NCBI GenBank assembly: GCA_963770315.1
Contig: CAVYPC010000002.1
Coordinates: forward strand, 1,116,001 to 1,180,000
DNA: 64,000 nt
Direction: 5' to 3'
DNA from: VRUE01 sp963770315
Lineage (GTDB): Bacteria > Actinomycetota > Thermoleophilia > Solirubrobacterales > 70-9
Every line of letters starts with the position of its first letter. The first letter of the stretch is position 1. The notes under the pieces were generated by a model. The model did not search any database, had not been told where the DNA came from, and worked only from the letters and a program-made list of their open reading frames with translations. The translations under genes and the position numbers were made by a program. Below are positions 13,422-21,238 of this stretch, piece by piece.

Positions 13422-13448
13422 TCTTTGAAGCACCAAAAGCGAATGATT

Positions 13449-13496
13449 CCGATCCAGCCAGCCGCGGATTGCACGCCTGGCGCGGCGCTGGATCGG
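13449..13496 (+). terminator. candidate rRNA operon terminator hairpin
   Basis: CCGATCCAGC plus GCCGCG (13449-13466) pair with CGCGGC plus GCTGGATCGG (13481-13496): a 16-bp stem with a 2-nt bulge and 14-nt loop, 28 nt after 5S. No T-run follows. The remaining sequence to 13614 shows nothing I can assign. Confidence 0.5.
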
Positions 13497-13614
13497 CACT
13501 CGCCGCCTTGCGCGTAGCGCTGTTACGCGCTGCGGCAGCGTGCACCGCCCAGCTTGGCCAGTCGCGCCCCCGCGACTACCTGGAGTCGAAATCAGCCGCT
13601 TCCGGCGCTTAGTT

Positions 13615-13827
13615 CTACGACTGAGCGGCGAAGCGCTCGACCGCGGCACTCCAGGAGCCGGTGCTGCGGATGGCGCCCACGCGGCGCCGGCCTTCGCAAG
13701 GCTTTACCGGGACGGTGACGGGCTCTAGTCCGTACTCGCCGAGGGTTGCGAAATCGATCACAAGGTCTGCGGCGTCCGCTGCTCTGCTGCTGAGGCTCTG
13801 TTGAGTCTTCAATTTCGTATCGAACAT
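13615..13827 (-). CDS. small hypothetical protein (70 aa)
   Basis: Unrecognised. An ATG-started frame 10 nt downstream of the alpha/beta hydrolase stop, same strand, so it could be co-transcribed. The first half (MFDTKLKTQQ... to LVIDFATLGEYGLEP) uses more A/T-ending codons than neighbouring genes and reads like a real acidic segment; the second half is basic and low in structure. No membrane segment or known motif is visible. It may be a remnant of a larger gene. A frame opening at 13860 would overlap the hydrolase. Confidence 0.3.
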   Translation of the reverse strand: MFDTKLKTQQSLSSRAADAADLVIDFATLGEYGLEPVTVPVKPCEGRRRVGAIRSTGSWSAAVERFAAQS

Positions 13828-13837
13828 AGGTTCGACT

Positions 13838-14839
13838 CTACGGACGCTTCCGGACGGCACTCTGTTTTTGCAGGCGCTTTTGCAATTCGTGCCTGGCGGC
13901 GGCTTTTTTGGCCGCCTCGGCGGCCTTGTCGAAGGCGAGGATGACGGCGGCGGTCTGGGCCGGTTTCTCTACTTCGGGGGAGTGGCCGGCGCCTTGGACC
14001 ATCTGGGTCTGGGCGCCAGCGGCGCGGTAGGCGGCTAGGGCTTCCTGGGGGTTCTTGGCGATCTGCTCCTCGGCTCCCATGATCGCCAGGACCGGCTTGC
14101 CGGTGGCGGCCGCGCGCTGCGGGAGCGCCTCTTCCCCGGCGTAGCTGTCGTATGCGTCGTGGGAGCCCGTGTAGGCGCTGTAGGTCATCCGCTTGACGTC
14201 TTCTACGAATGCATCGGGGACGTCGAAGCCCGGCGCGAAGGCGACCTCGAGGCCCTGACGGATCGAGAAGTCGGGCTTGATCCGCCAGAGGGTCTGGCCG
14301 ATGACCGGCTTGAACGGCAGCTCGCCGATCAGGCCGACGTCGCCGTAGCTGCTGTCGGGGATGCTGTCGATGGTGACGAGCCGGTTGACCAGCTCAGGCG
14401 ACTGTTCGGCCAGGGCGATCGCGATTGGGCCGCCAAGGGAGTGCCCGACGACCTCGGCATCACGCACGCCCAGTCGCCCGAGAACCCCTGCGACCAGGCT
14501 GGCCTGATTTTCGATCGAGTAACCGGACGAGGGCTTTTCCGAGCCACCGTGCCCGAGCAGATCGGCGGCGATCACGCGGTGGTCGCGGTCGAGGCGTGGA
14601 ATCACGCCGTCCCACCAGTTGATCGCGCAGGTGAAGCAGTGGATCAAGACGATCGGCGGAGCGTCGCGGGGGCCGTGTTCGACCACCTGTATTTCCCCGC
14701 CCGAGAGCTTGACGATTCTGCCGCCTGGTTCGGTCACAGCGGCAGACTTGGTTTCGCCGTCGACCACCAGAGCATTGACACCGATCAGCACGGCCAGCAC
14801 GGCCACGACCGCGATCAAGATCTTCCATCCCCGTCCCAT
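13838..14839 (-). CDS. alpha/beta hydrolase, membrane-anchored
   Basis: A 333-residue alpha/beta-hydrolase fold enzyme with an uncleaved N-terminal signal-anchor (about residues 6-26), so the catalytic domain should sit outside the membrane. The nucleophile elbow is GHSLGG with S134; the oxyanion-region IHCFTC is at 66-71, LLGHGGSEKP follows, and the catalytic histidine is in GAGHSPEVEKP near 290. The C-terminal 40 residues are Lys/Ala/Arg-rich and probably coiled. The substrate is unknown. It is divergent from murA, with a TAGGGT box on the reverse strand 9 nt before its ATG. Confidence 0.85.
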   Translation of the reverse strand: MGRGWKILIAVVAVLAVLIGVNALVVDGETKSAAVTEPGGRIVKLSGGEIQVVEHGPRDAPPIVLIHCFTCAINWWDGVIPRLDRDHRVIAADLLGHGGSEKPSSGYSIENQASLVAGVLGRLGVRDAEVVGHSLGGPIAIALAEQSPELVNRLVTIDSIPDSSYGDVGLIGELPFKPVIGQTLWRIKPDFSIRQGLEVAFAPGFDVPDAFVEDVKRMTYSAYTGSHDAYDSYAGEEALPQRAAATGKPVLAIMGAEEQIAKNPQEALAAYRAAGAQTQMVQGAGHSPEVEKPAQTAAVILAFDKAAEAAKKAAARHELQKRLQKQSAVRKRP

Positions 14840-14847
14840 TGCGCAGG

Positions 14848-14857
14848 TACCCTAGCC
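14848..14857. promoter_or_regulatory. overlapping divergent -10-like boxes, murA and hydrolase
   Basis: The palindrome-like GGTACCCTAGCC provides TACCCT on the + strand (14848-14853, 10 nt before the murA ATG) and TAGGGT on the - strand (9 nt before the hydrolase ATG). Assignment is by position and similarity to other TANNNT boxes in the window. Confidence 0.35.
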
Positions 14858-14863
14858 GGGATC

Positions 14864-16162
14864 ATGGAGAAGTTCGTCATCGACGGAGGCGTGCCGCTCT
14901 CGGGCGAGCTGACCGCGGCCGGAAACAAGAACGCGGCGCTGCCGATCCTCGCCGCCTGCCTGCTCACCGAGGAGGAGCTGCTCCTGCACCGGGTGCCGAG
15001 GATCCGCGACACCGAGGCGCAGGTCGCCCTGCTCGAACGCCTCGGGGTCGAGGCTGCCTGGGTCGCCGACAACAGCCTGCGGCTGTGCGCGGCGGCGGTC
15101 TCCGACGTCGCCGTCGACGAGGAGCTCTCGAACAGGATTCGCGCCTCGTTTCTGCTCGCGGGCCCCCTTTTGGCCCGCTTCGGCGAGGCGCGTATGCCGC
15201 CTCCCGGAGGCGACTTCATCGGCCGCCGCCGCCTCGATGCGCACCTGGACGCCTTCTCCGACCTCGGCGCACGGGTCGAGGGGAACCGCTGGATCGAGCT
15301 GAACGCGCCGCCCGGCGGCCTGCGGCCGTGCGCGATCTTCATGGATGAGCCCTCGGTGATGGGGACTGAGAACGCACTGATGGCGGCGGCGTTGACGCCA
15401 GGGCCGACGACGATCTCCAACGCCGCCAGCGAGCCGCACGTGCAGGATCTTGCTCGTCTGCTTGCCGCGATGGGCGCCGAGGTGACCGGCATCGGGTCCA
15501 ACGTGATGACGGTTCACGGTCGCGACTGCCTCGGCGGGGCCGAGCACACGATCTCGCCCGACCACATCGAGGTCGGCAGCTTCATGGCGCTCGCGGCGGC
15601 GACCGGCGGCGAGCTGCGAATCCGCGACACGGCGCCCGCCGATCTGATCATGGTGCGGCGTCAGTTCCGCCGCCTGGGCCTCGAGTCGGCGATCGAGGGA
15701 GACGACGTGATCGTGCCGCCCGGCCAGCGGCTCCGCATCAAGGCCGACATCGGCGATGCGATCCCGAAGATCGAGGATGGCCCCTGGCCGGCCTTCCCCG
15801 CCGACCTCACCTCGATCGCGCTGGCGCTGGCGACCCAGGCCGACGGCGAGATCCTGATCTTCGAGAAGATGTTCGAGAACCGCCTCTTCTTCGTCGACAA
15901 GCTGGTCGCGATGGGCGCTCGGATCACGTTGTGCGATCCCCACAGGGCGATCGTCAGCGGTCCGAGCCGTCTTCACGGCGAACGCGTCGAGAGTCCCGAC
16001 ATCAGGGCCGGGATGGCGATGCTCATCGCCGCCCTCGCCGCCGAGGGCACATCGGAGATCGGCAACATCCGCCAGATCGACCGCGGCTACGAGTCGATCG
16101 ACGAGCGGCTGCGCGGCCTCGGCGCCCGGATCGAACGCGTCTCTGCAGAGATCCCGGCATAG
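14864..16162 (+). CDS. murA: UDP-N-acetylglucosamine 1-carboxyvinyltransferase
   Basis: Transfers enolpyruvate from PEP to UDP-GlcNAc, the first committed step of peptidoglycan synthesis, in the cytoplasm. The 432-residue EPSP-synthase-fold protein has GNKNAALPILA with K22. The active-site loop reads PPGGDFIGRRRLD, so residue 117 is Asp where most bacteria have the fosfomycin-target Cys. Asp at this position is known in mycobacteria and gives natural fosfomycin insensitivity. I chose ATG 14864; the open frame upstream is antisense to the hydrolase. Confidence 0.95.
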   Translation: MEKFVIDGGVPLSGELTAAGNKNAALPILAACLLTEEELLLHRVPRIRDTEAQVALLERLGVEAAWVADNSLRLCAAAVSDVAVDEELSNRIRASFLLAGPLLARFGEARMPPPGGDFIGRRRLDAHLDAFSDLGARVEGNRWIELNAPPGGLRPCAIFMDEPSVMGTENALMAAALTPGPTTISNAASEPHVQDLARLLAAMGAEVTGIGSNVMTVHGRDCLGGAEHTISPDHIEVGSFMALAAATGGELRIRDTAPADLIMVRRQFRRLGLESAIEGDDVIVPPGQRLRIKADIGDAIPKIEDGPWPAFPADLTSIALALATQADGEILIFEKMFENRLFFVDKLVAMGARITLCDPHRAIVSGPSRLHGERVESPDIRAGMAMLIAALAAEGTSEIGNIRQIDRGYESIDERLRGLGARIERVSAEIPA

Positions 16163-16195
16163 GGCGCGGCAGAAGGCTTTCGGCGCCGACTCTCG

Positions 16196-16201
16196 TAAGG
16201 T
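16196..16201 (+). promoter_or_regulatory. leaderless-type -10 box for hisZ
   Basis: TAAGGT followed by exactly 7 nt and the hisZ ATG. It suggests that the his genes start their own transcript rather than only reading through from murA. Confidence 0.45.
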
Positions 16202-16208
16202 CAAGCGC

Positions 16209-17201
16209 ATGATCCACCCGATCCCCCCAGGGACGCGCGACATCCTCCCGGACGAGATGCGGGAGCTGCGTCGCCTCCACCTCGCCCTGATCGAGGTCTT
16301 CGAAAGCCGCGGCTACGGTGAGGTGGCCACGCCCGCTATCGAGTACGACGAGGTCCTCGCCCGCGGCGACGGTCGCACGGCGAGCTCCGCCTACCGCTTC
16401 TTCGACGAGCGTGGCGACCTGCTTGCCTTGCGCTCCGACATGACCGTGCCGATCGCCCGCCTGGTCGCCTCTCGCTACGCCGCCGCAGAGCCGCCGCTGC
16501 GGCTCTGCTACCTGGCCAACGCGTTTCGCGCGGTGCGGCCGCAGCGCGGCCAGATGCGCGAGTTCGCGCAGGCCGGGGTGGAGCTGATCGGAGCCCCCGC
16601 CCCCGCCGGAACGGTGGAGCTGATCGAGGTGCTGGAGGCAGCGCTCGACGCCGCGGGCCTCGACCGCGCCGTGATCGGGCTCGGCGATGCCGATCTCTTC
16701 CGCCAGCTGCTGAGCGAGCTCGAGGTCGAGGGCGAGGCCCGCGACGCGATCCTGTCTCGCCTGGCCACACACGACCTGGTCGGTCTCGAGTCCGAGCTCT
16801 CCCAGGCCGGGATCGACGACGAGCAGGTCGCCACCTGCGTCGCCCTCTCGCAGCTGCGCGGCGGGCGCGAGGTGCTGGAGCAGGCGCGGGCACTGGGCGG
16901 CGACGCCGTCGAGCGGGCGACGGCCCGGCTCGGCGAGACCTTCGAGGCGCTGGAAGAGCGGGGCGTCGCCGAGCGGGTCCAGGTCGACCTCGGCCTGCTG
17001 CGCGACCTCGGCTACTACAGCGGTGCGATCCTCGAGGTCTACGACCCCGCCCTGGGACACGTGCTGGGTGGCGGCGGGCGCTACGACGGGCTGCTGAAGC
17101 GCTTCGGCGTCGACCTGCCGGCCGCCGGGTTCGCCCTCTATCTGGAGCGCGTCCACGTCGCCCAGATGGAGGAGGAGTCGCGACGGAAGGGCTCATCGTG
17201 A
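16209..17201 (+). CDS. hisZ: ATP phosphoribosyltransferase regulatory subunit
   Basis: HisZ is a catalytically inactive HisRS paralogue that completes short HisG to form the histidine-pathway entry enzyme. At 330 residues it is shorter than HisRS and lacks the anticodon-binding domain, but retains the class II core: PPGTRDILP at 6-14, motif 2-like FRAVRPQRGQMREFAQAG near 102-119, and GGGGRYDGLLKRFG near 285-298. The directly following short hisG confirms the assignment. Confidence 0.9.
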   Translation: MIHPIPPGTRDILPDEMRELRRLHLALIEVFESRGYGEVATPAIEYDEVLARGDGRTASSAYRFFDERGDLLALRSDMTVPIARLVASRYAAAEPPLRLCYLANAFRAVRPQRGQMREFAQAGVELIGAPAPAGTVELIEVLEAALDAAGLDRAVIGLGDADLFRQLLSELEVEGEARDAILSRLATHDLVGLESELSQAGIDDEQVATCVALSQLRGGREVLEQARALGGDAVERATARLGETFEALEERGVAERVQVDLGLLRDLGYYSGAILEVYDPALGHVLGGGGRYDGLLKRFGVDLPAAGFALYLERVHVAQMEEESRRKGSS

Positions 17202-17878
17202 ACGTCGAAGTTGCCGGCACCGCCGGGGCCAAGCCGGATGGGCCGCTGAAGCTGGCGGTGCCGCGCGGCGCGCTGCTCGGGGGAACGCTCGACGTGCTCG
17301 ATGCCGCCGGCGTCGATACCGCCGCGGCCCGCGGCGAGTCGCGCGCCCTGATCTTCCCCGGCGAGGAGATCACCCTGGTGACGATGCGTCCCTCCGACGT
17401 TCCGACCTACGTCGAGGCCGGCGCCGCTGACGTTGGCATCACCGGCAAGGACGTGATCCTCGAGCAGTCGGACCGGATGGTCTACGAGCTGCTCGACCTC
17501 GGCTACGGGCGCTGTCGCATGGTGCTCGCCGGGCGGGTGGGGGACGAGCGACTGGGGGAGGCGCAGCGGCGGCTGGGGATGATGCGGATCGCGACCAAGT
17601 ACCCGCGCATCGCCGAACGCCACTTCGAGTCCACCGGTCGCCAGATCGAGACGATCGAGGTCAAGGGATCGGTCGAGCTGGCGCCGCTGATCGGGCTCGC
17701 CGACGGCATCGTCGACCTCGTCGCCACCGGCCGCACCTTGGAAGAGAACGATCTCGAGGTGCGCGAGGAGATCGTCGAGTGCACGGCCCGCTTCGTCGCC
17801 AACCGGGTGGCCCACAAGCTGCGGGCGAGGGAGATCGATGAGTTGACGGCGAAGCTGCGCGAGGCGACGGCGCGATGA
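17198..17878 (+). CDS. hisG: ATP phosphoribosyltransferase, short form
   Basis: Joins ATP and PRPP, the first step of histidine synthesis. The 226-residue protein lacks the C-terminal ACT-like regulatory domain of long HisG and so depends on HisZ. Marks are LAVPRGALLGG near 17-27, RPSDVPTYVEAGAADVGITG near 66-85 and the PRPP-loop region LVATGRTLEEND near 170. The GTG start overlaps the hisZ stop by 4 nt. The first ~15 residues are an extra low-complexity lead; a later start is possible. Confidence 0.93.
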   Translation: MNVEVAGTAGAKPDGPLKLAVPRGALLGGTLDVLDAAGVDTAAARGESRALIFPGEEITLVTMRPSDVPTYVEAGAADVGITGKDVILEQSDRMVYELLDLGYGRCRMVLAGRVGDERLGEAQRRLGMMRIATKYPRIAERHFESTGRQIETIEVKGSVELAPLIGLADGIVDLVATGRTLEENDLEVREEIVECTARFVANRVAHKLRAREIDELTAKLREATAR

Positions 17879-19140
17879 GGGTACGGCGCTTCGAGTGGGA
17901 GGGGGCCCTTCAGACCGCCGACCAGATCCGCATCTGGACTGCCGTCGACACGCCACGGGTCGACGTCGCTCCGATCGCACGCGAGGTCGATGCCCGCGGC
18001 GATGCCGCGCTGCTGGAGCTGACGGCGCACTTCGACGCCACCGAGCGACCGCCCGACTCATTGCGGGTCGACCCGAGCGCAATCGGAAAGGCGCTCGATG
18101 GCCTTGATGGCGAAATCCGCACCGCGCTCGAGCTGGCGATGGTCAACGTGCGCGCTGTCGCGGCCGCGCAGATCGACTCCGAGGCGCACGAGGTCGAGCT
18201 GTCGCAGGGCCATCGCGTGACCGTGCGCGAGGTCCCCGTAGCCGCCGCCGGCATCTACGCCCCGGGCGGCCGCGCCGCCTATCCGTCGAGCGTCCTGATG
18301 GGTGCCGTTCCAGCCCGCACCGCGGGTGTTGACCGGGTGGCACTCGCCACCCCGCCGGGACCCGACGGCAGCGTTCCCCCATTGGTCCTCGCGACCGCCG
18401 CGCTCTGCGAGGTGGACGAGGTCTATGCAGTCGGCGGAGCGCAGGCAATTTTTGGCCTCGCCTACGGCACCGAGTCGATCGATCCCGTCGATGTCGTCGC
18501 CGGTCCTGGCAATGTCTGGGTACGGGAGGCGAAGCGCGCCGTCAGCGGCACCGTCGGCATCGACTCCCTCGCCGGGCCCTCCGAGCTGATGCTGATCGCC
18601 GGGCACGACACCGACCCTGAGTGGGCGGCGTTGGATCTCTGCGCGCAGGCTGAGCACGGAGCGGAGGGCCCGCTTCTCGCCGTCGCCGTCGAGGAGGCTG
18701 TGCTGGAGGCCGTGGCAGCTGCGACCGAACGCGTCGCCGCCGAGCAGAGCGGTATCGGCGAGGCGCCACTGGCGCTGGTTCAGGTGCCCGATCTGAGCGA
18801 TGCGATCGACCTCGCCAATGCCTTTGCCCCCGAGCATCTCGAGTTGTTCGAGGAGGATGCTGCGTTGCTTGCCAATCGCGTGACTACGGCCGGCTGCATC
18901 TTCGCCGGTCGCTTCAGCGCCACCGCCTTCGGCGACTACGCCGCCGGCTCCAATCACGTGCTGCCGACCGGGGGAGCGGGCCGCTTCTCCGGTCCCCTCG
19001 GCCCTGGCATCTTCCGCCGCAAGATCGCGACCGTGGAGGTCCCGGCCGAGGCGGCGGCGAAGTTAGCCCCGCACGTCGACATCCTGGCCCGCGCCGAGGG
19101 CTTCCCCGTTCACGGCGAGTCGGCGATGATTAGGCGATGA
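17875..19140 (+). CDS. hisD: histidinol dehydrogenase
   Basis: Zinc-dependent NAD enzyme oxidising histidinol to histidine, the last two pathway steps. The 421-residue length is typical. Recognisable segments are VPVAAAGIYAPGGRAAYPSS near 121-140, AGPGNVWVREAKR near 205, GPSELMLIA near 240, AQAEHG with the zinc-ligand region near 263, and NHVLPTGGAGRFSGPL near 360. ATG overlaps the hisG stop (ATGA). Confidence 0.95.
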   Translation: MRVRRFEWEGALQTADQIRIWTAVDTPRVDVAPIAREVDARGDAALLELTAHFDATERPPDSLRVDPSAIGKALDGLDGEIRTALELAMVNVRAVAAAQIDSEAHEVELSQGHRVTVREVPVAAAGIYAPGGRAAYPSSVLMGAVPARTAGVDRVALATPPGPDGSVPPLVLATAALCEVDEVYAVGGAQAIFGLAYGTESIDPVDVVAGPGNVWVREAKRAVSGTVGIDSLAGPSELMLIAGHDTDPEWAALDLCAQAEHGAEGPLLAVAVEEAVLEAVAAATERVAAEQSGIGEAPLALVQVPDLSDAIDLANAFAPEHLELFEEDAALLANRVTTAGCIFAGRFSATAFGDYAAGSNHVLPTGGAGRFSGPLGPGIFRRKIATVEVPAEAAAKLAPHVDILARAEGFPVHGESAMIRR

Positions 19141-19727
19141 GCAGAACCGCGAACAGAGAGCGCAGCACCGCCGAGACCAGGATCCAGCTCTCGCTGGATC
19201 TCGACGGAGGCGAGTCGAGCGCGGCGACCGGGGTCGGCTTCCTCGACCACATGCTCGACCTGCTGGCCCGCCACGGCAAGCTGGGGTTGCGGGTAGAGGC
19301 GAGTGGCGATCTCGAGACCGGCGCCCACCACACGGTGGAGGACGTCGGCATCGTGCTCGGGCACGCGCTCGACCAGGCGCTCGGGGATCGCGCCGGAATT
19401 CGCCGCTACGGCTCGGCGCTGGTGCCGATGGACGAGTCGCTGGCCGAGTGCGCGATCGACATCTCCGGACGTCCCCTTTGCGTGTTCGAGGCGGATCTGC
19501 CGGCGACTTCGATCGCCGGCTTCGACACCGAGCTCGCCGAGGAGTTCTTCCGCGCCGTCGCCAACAGCGCCAAGCTGACCCTGCACGTCTCGGTCCGCTA
19601 CGGAACCAATGCCCACCACATGATCGAGGCCTGCTTCAAGGCCTTCGCGCGGGCGCTGCGGGTGGCCGTCTCGGTCGACCCGGAGGAGATTGGCGTGCCT
19701 TCGACCAAGGGGACGTTGAGCGAGTGA
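19137..19727 (+). CDS. hisB: imidazoleglycerol-phosphate dehydratase
   Basis: Manganese enzyme that dehydrates IGP to imidazole acetol phosphate. The 196-residue monofunctional form has the two metal-binding repeats: FLDHMLDLLARHG with GAHHTVEDVGI, and HASVRYGTNAHHMIEA-type sequence near 150-163. No N-terminal phosphatase domain is fused, as is usual in actinobacteria. Starts by ATGA overlap with hisD. Confidence 0.95.
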   Translation: MSRTANRERSTAETRIQLSLDLDGGESSAATGVGFLDHMLDLLARHGKLGLRVEASGDLETGAHHTVEDVGIVLGHALDQALGDRAGIRRYGSALVPMDESLAECAIDISGRPLCVFEADLPATSIAGFDTELAEEFFRAVANSAKLTLHVSVRYGTNAHHMIEACFKAFARALRVAVSVDPEEIGVPSTKGTLSE

Positions 19728-20356
19728 CGACGCACATCTGCATCCTCGATTACGGCATGGGCAACCTGCGCTCGGTGGAGAAGGCGCTGGAGCACGTCGG
19801 CGCCAGCGCGACGATCGCGAACGACCCCGAGTCCATCGGCGCGGCCGACGGCCTCATCCTGCCCGGCGTCGGCGCCTTCCCGAAGGCGATGGAGCGAGTG
19901 CACATGCTGGACCTCGAGGAAATGACCGCCAAGCGACTCGACGCCGGCGTGCCGGTTCTCGGCATCTGCCTCGGCCTGCAGCTGCTCTTCGATTCGACCA
20001 CCGAGCTGGGTGGGGCGGAGGGGACCAGCCTGCTTCCGGGCGACGTCTCGGAGCTGCGAGCCGATGGGCTGAAGGTTCCGCACATCGGCTGGTCCCCGGT
20101 CCGCTGGGAGAAGGACTCGCGGCTGACCGAGGGGATAGAGAGCGGGACGCCCTTCTACTTCGTCCATTCCTTCGCCCCCGACCCCCACGAGGCCGACCTG
20201 CTGGGCACGGCCGTCTACGGCTCCCGCTTCGCCTGCGCGGCGGAGCAGGGCAATATCTTTGGCGTCCAGTTCCACCCTGAGAAGTCGAGCGCGGCGGGCC
20301 TGCGGCTGCTCTCCAACTTCGCCGGGATCTGCGCCAAGGCGCCCAGCCCGGCGTGA
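19724..20356 (+). CDS. hisH: imidazole glycerol phosphate synthase, glutaminase subunit
   Basis: Supplies ammonia from glutamine to HisF. A 210-residue class I glutamine amidotransferase: DYGMGNLRSV near 9-18, oxyanion strand LPGVGAFP near 46, nucleophile C82 in LGICLGLQLLF, and the His-Glu pair in QFHPEKSS near 190. GTG 19724 overlaps the hisB stop (GTGA); longer frames start inside hisB. Confidence 0.94.
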   Translation: MTTHICILDYGMGNLRSVEKALEHVGASATIANDPESIGAADGLILPGVGAFPKAMERVHMLDLEEMTAKRLDAGVPVLGICLGLQLLFDSTTELGGAEGTSLLPGDVSELRADGLKVPHIGWSPVRWEKDSRLTEGIESGTPFYFVHSFAPDPHEADLLGTAVYGSRFACAAEQGNIFGVQFHPEKSSAAGLRLLSNFAGICAKAPSPA

Positions 20357-21087
20357 TCCTCTACCCGGCGATCGACATCCGCGGCGGCCAGGCGGTGCGC
20401 CTGCTGCAGGGCGACTACGAGCGCGAGACGGCCTACGACGCCGACCCGGTCGACGCGGCGAAGCGCTGGGCCGGCGAAGGGGCCGAGTACTTGCACGTGG
20501 TCGACCTCGACGGAGCGAAAGCGGGGGAGCCGCGCAACCTGGAGGCGGTGCGGCGAATCGCCGCGGCCGTCGATTGCCCGATCCAGGTCGGGGGGGGATT
20601 GCGGGACGACGAATCCGTCGCTGAGGTGCTGGAAGCTGGCGCAGAGCGAGCTGTGATCGGCACGGCTGCGTTGAGGGATCCGGATTTCCTCCAGACGATG
20701 GTCAACGCCTACGCCGAGCGAATCGTCGTCTCGATCGACACCCGGGATGGGAAGGCTTCCCTTGCTGGATGGACCGAGGCCACCGATGTGGACGCCACGA
20801 CCGCGGTCGCTCAACTCAGCCAGCTAGGTCACCGCGGCGTAGCCCGCTTCCTCTGCACCGCAATCGAGGTCGACGGCACGATGGAGGGCCCGGCAATCGA
20901 CCAGCTCAACAAGATCGCCGCCGCAACCAGCTCCCAGATAATCGCCTCCGGGGGCGTCGGCGACCTCTCTCATCTAGAAGCTCTTGCTCGACTGGGAGCA
21001 CCCAACCTCGAGGGCGCAATAGTCGGCCGCGCCCTTTACGAGCGCAAGTTCACGGTAGCCGAGGCGATCGCCACCCTCCAGGGCTAG
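20353..21087 (+). CDS. hisA: phosphoribosylformimino-5-aminoimidazole carboxamide ribotide isomerase
   Basis: TIM-barrel isomerase producing PRFAR for HisF. The 244 residues start PAIDIRGGQAVRL with catalytic D8; the half-barrel repeats are visible as QVGGGLRDDE and IIASGGVGDLSHLE, and the second catalytic Asp lies in SIDTRDGKA near 130. An actinobacterial dual HisA/PriA role cannot be excluded from sequence alone. GTG start coupled to hisH; a long inverted repeat follows directly. Confidence 0.93.
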   Translation: MILYPAIDIRGGQAVRLLQGDYERETAYDADPVDAAKRWAGEGAEYLHVVDLDGAKAGEPRNLEAVRRIAAAVDCPIQVGGGLRDDESVAEVLEAGAERAVIGTAALRDPDFLQTMVNAYAERIVVSIDTRDGKASLAGWTEATDVDATTAVAQLSQLGHRGVARFLCTAIEVDGTMEGPAIDQLNKIAAATSSQIIASGGVGDLSHLEALARLGAPNLEGAIVGRALYERKFTVAEAIATLQG

Positions 21088-21192
21088 CGGAGACGGGGAC
21101 GCCCTCCCACGGAGGCTCAGGGACAGGCAATCCAGCTCTGATCAAGCGATCTGCTGCGCAACGGCCTCCGTGGGAGGGCGTCCCCGTCTCCG
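21088..21192. repeat. 29-bp perfect inverted repeat between hisA and hisF
   Basis: Arms 21088-21116 and 21164-21192 are exact reverse complements over 29 nt, with a 47-nt loop. The left arm begins on the base after the hisA stop. It could end the hisZ-A transcript or be a dispersed palindromic element; its core (GACGGGGACGCCCTCCC) resembles that of the 25974-26097 repeat. Confidence 0.75.
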
Positions 21193-21226
21193 TTCCTCCT
21201 GGGGGAGGGCATCCGGTCCCTACGTC

Positions 21227-21232
21227 TACGCT
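21227..21232 (+). promoter_or_regulatory. leaderless-type -10 box for hisF
   Basis: TACGCT then 6 nt and ATG 21239, with no Shine-Dalgarno. It implies hisF has its own promoter downstream of the inverted repeat. Confidence 0.4.
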
Positions 21233-21238
21233 TCTCCT

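Noticed and set aside
13820..13842. tRNA T-arm-like sequence GGTTCGACTC
   Set aside because: Flanks cannot form the 5-bp T stem or a cloverleaf, and it lies at the hydrolase 3' end.
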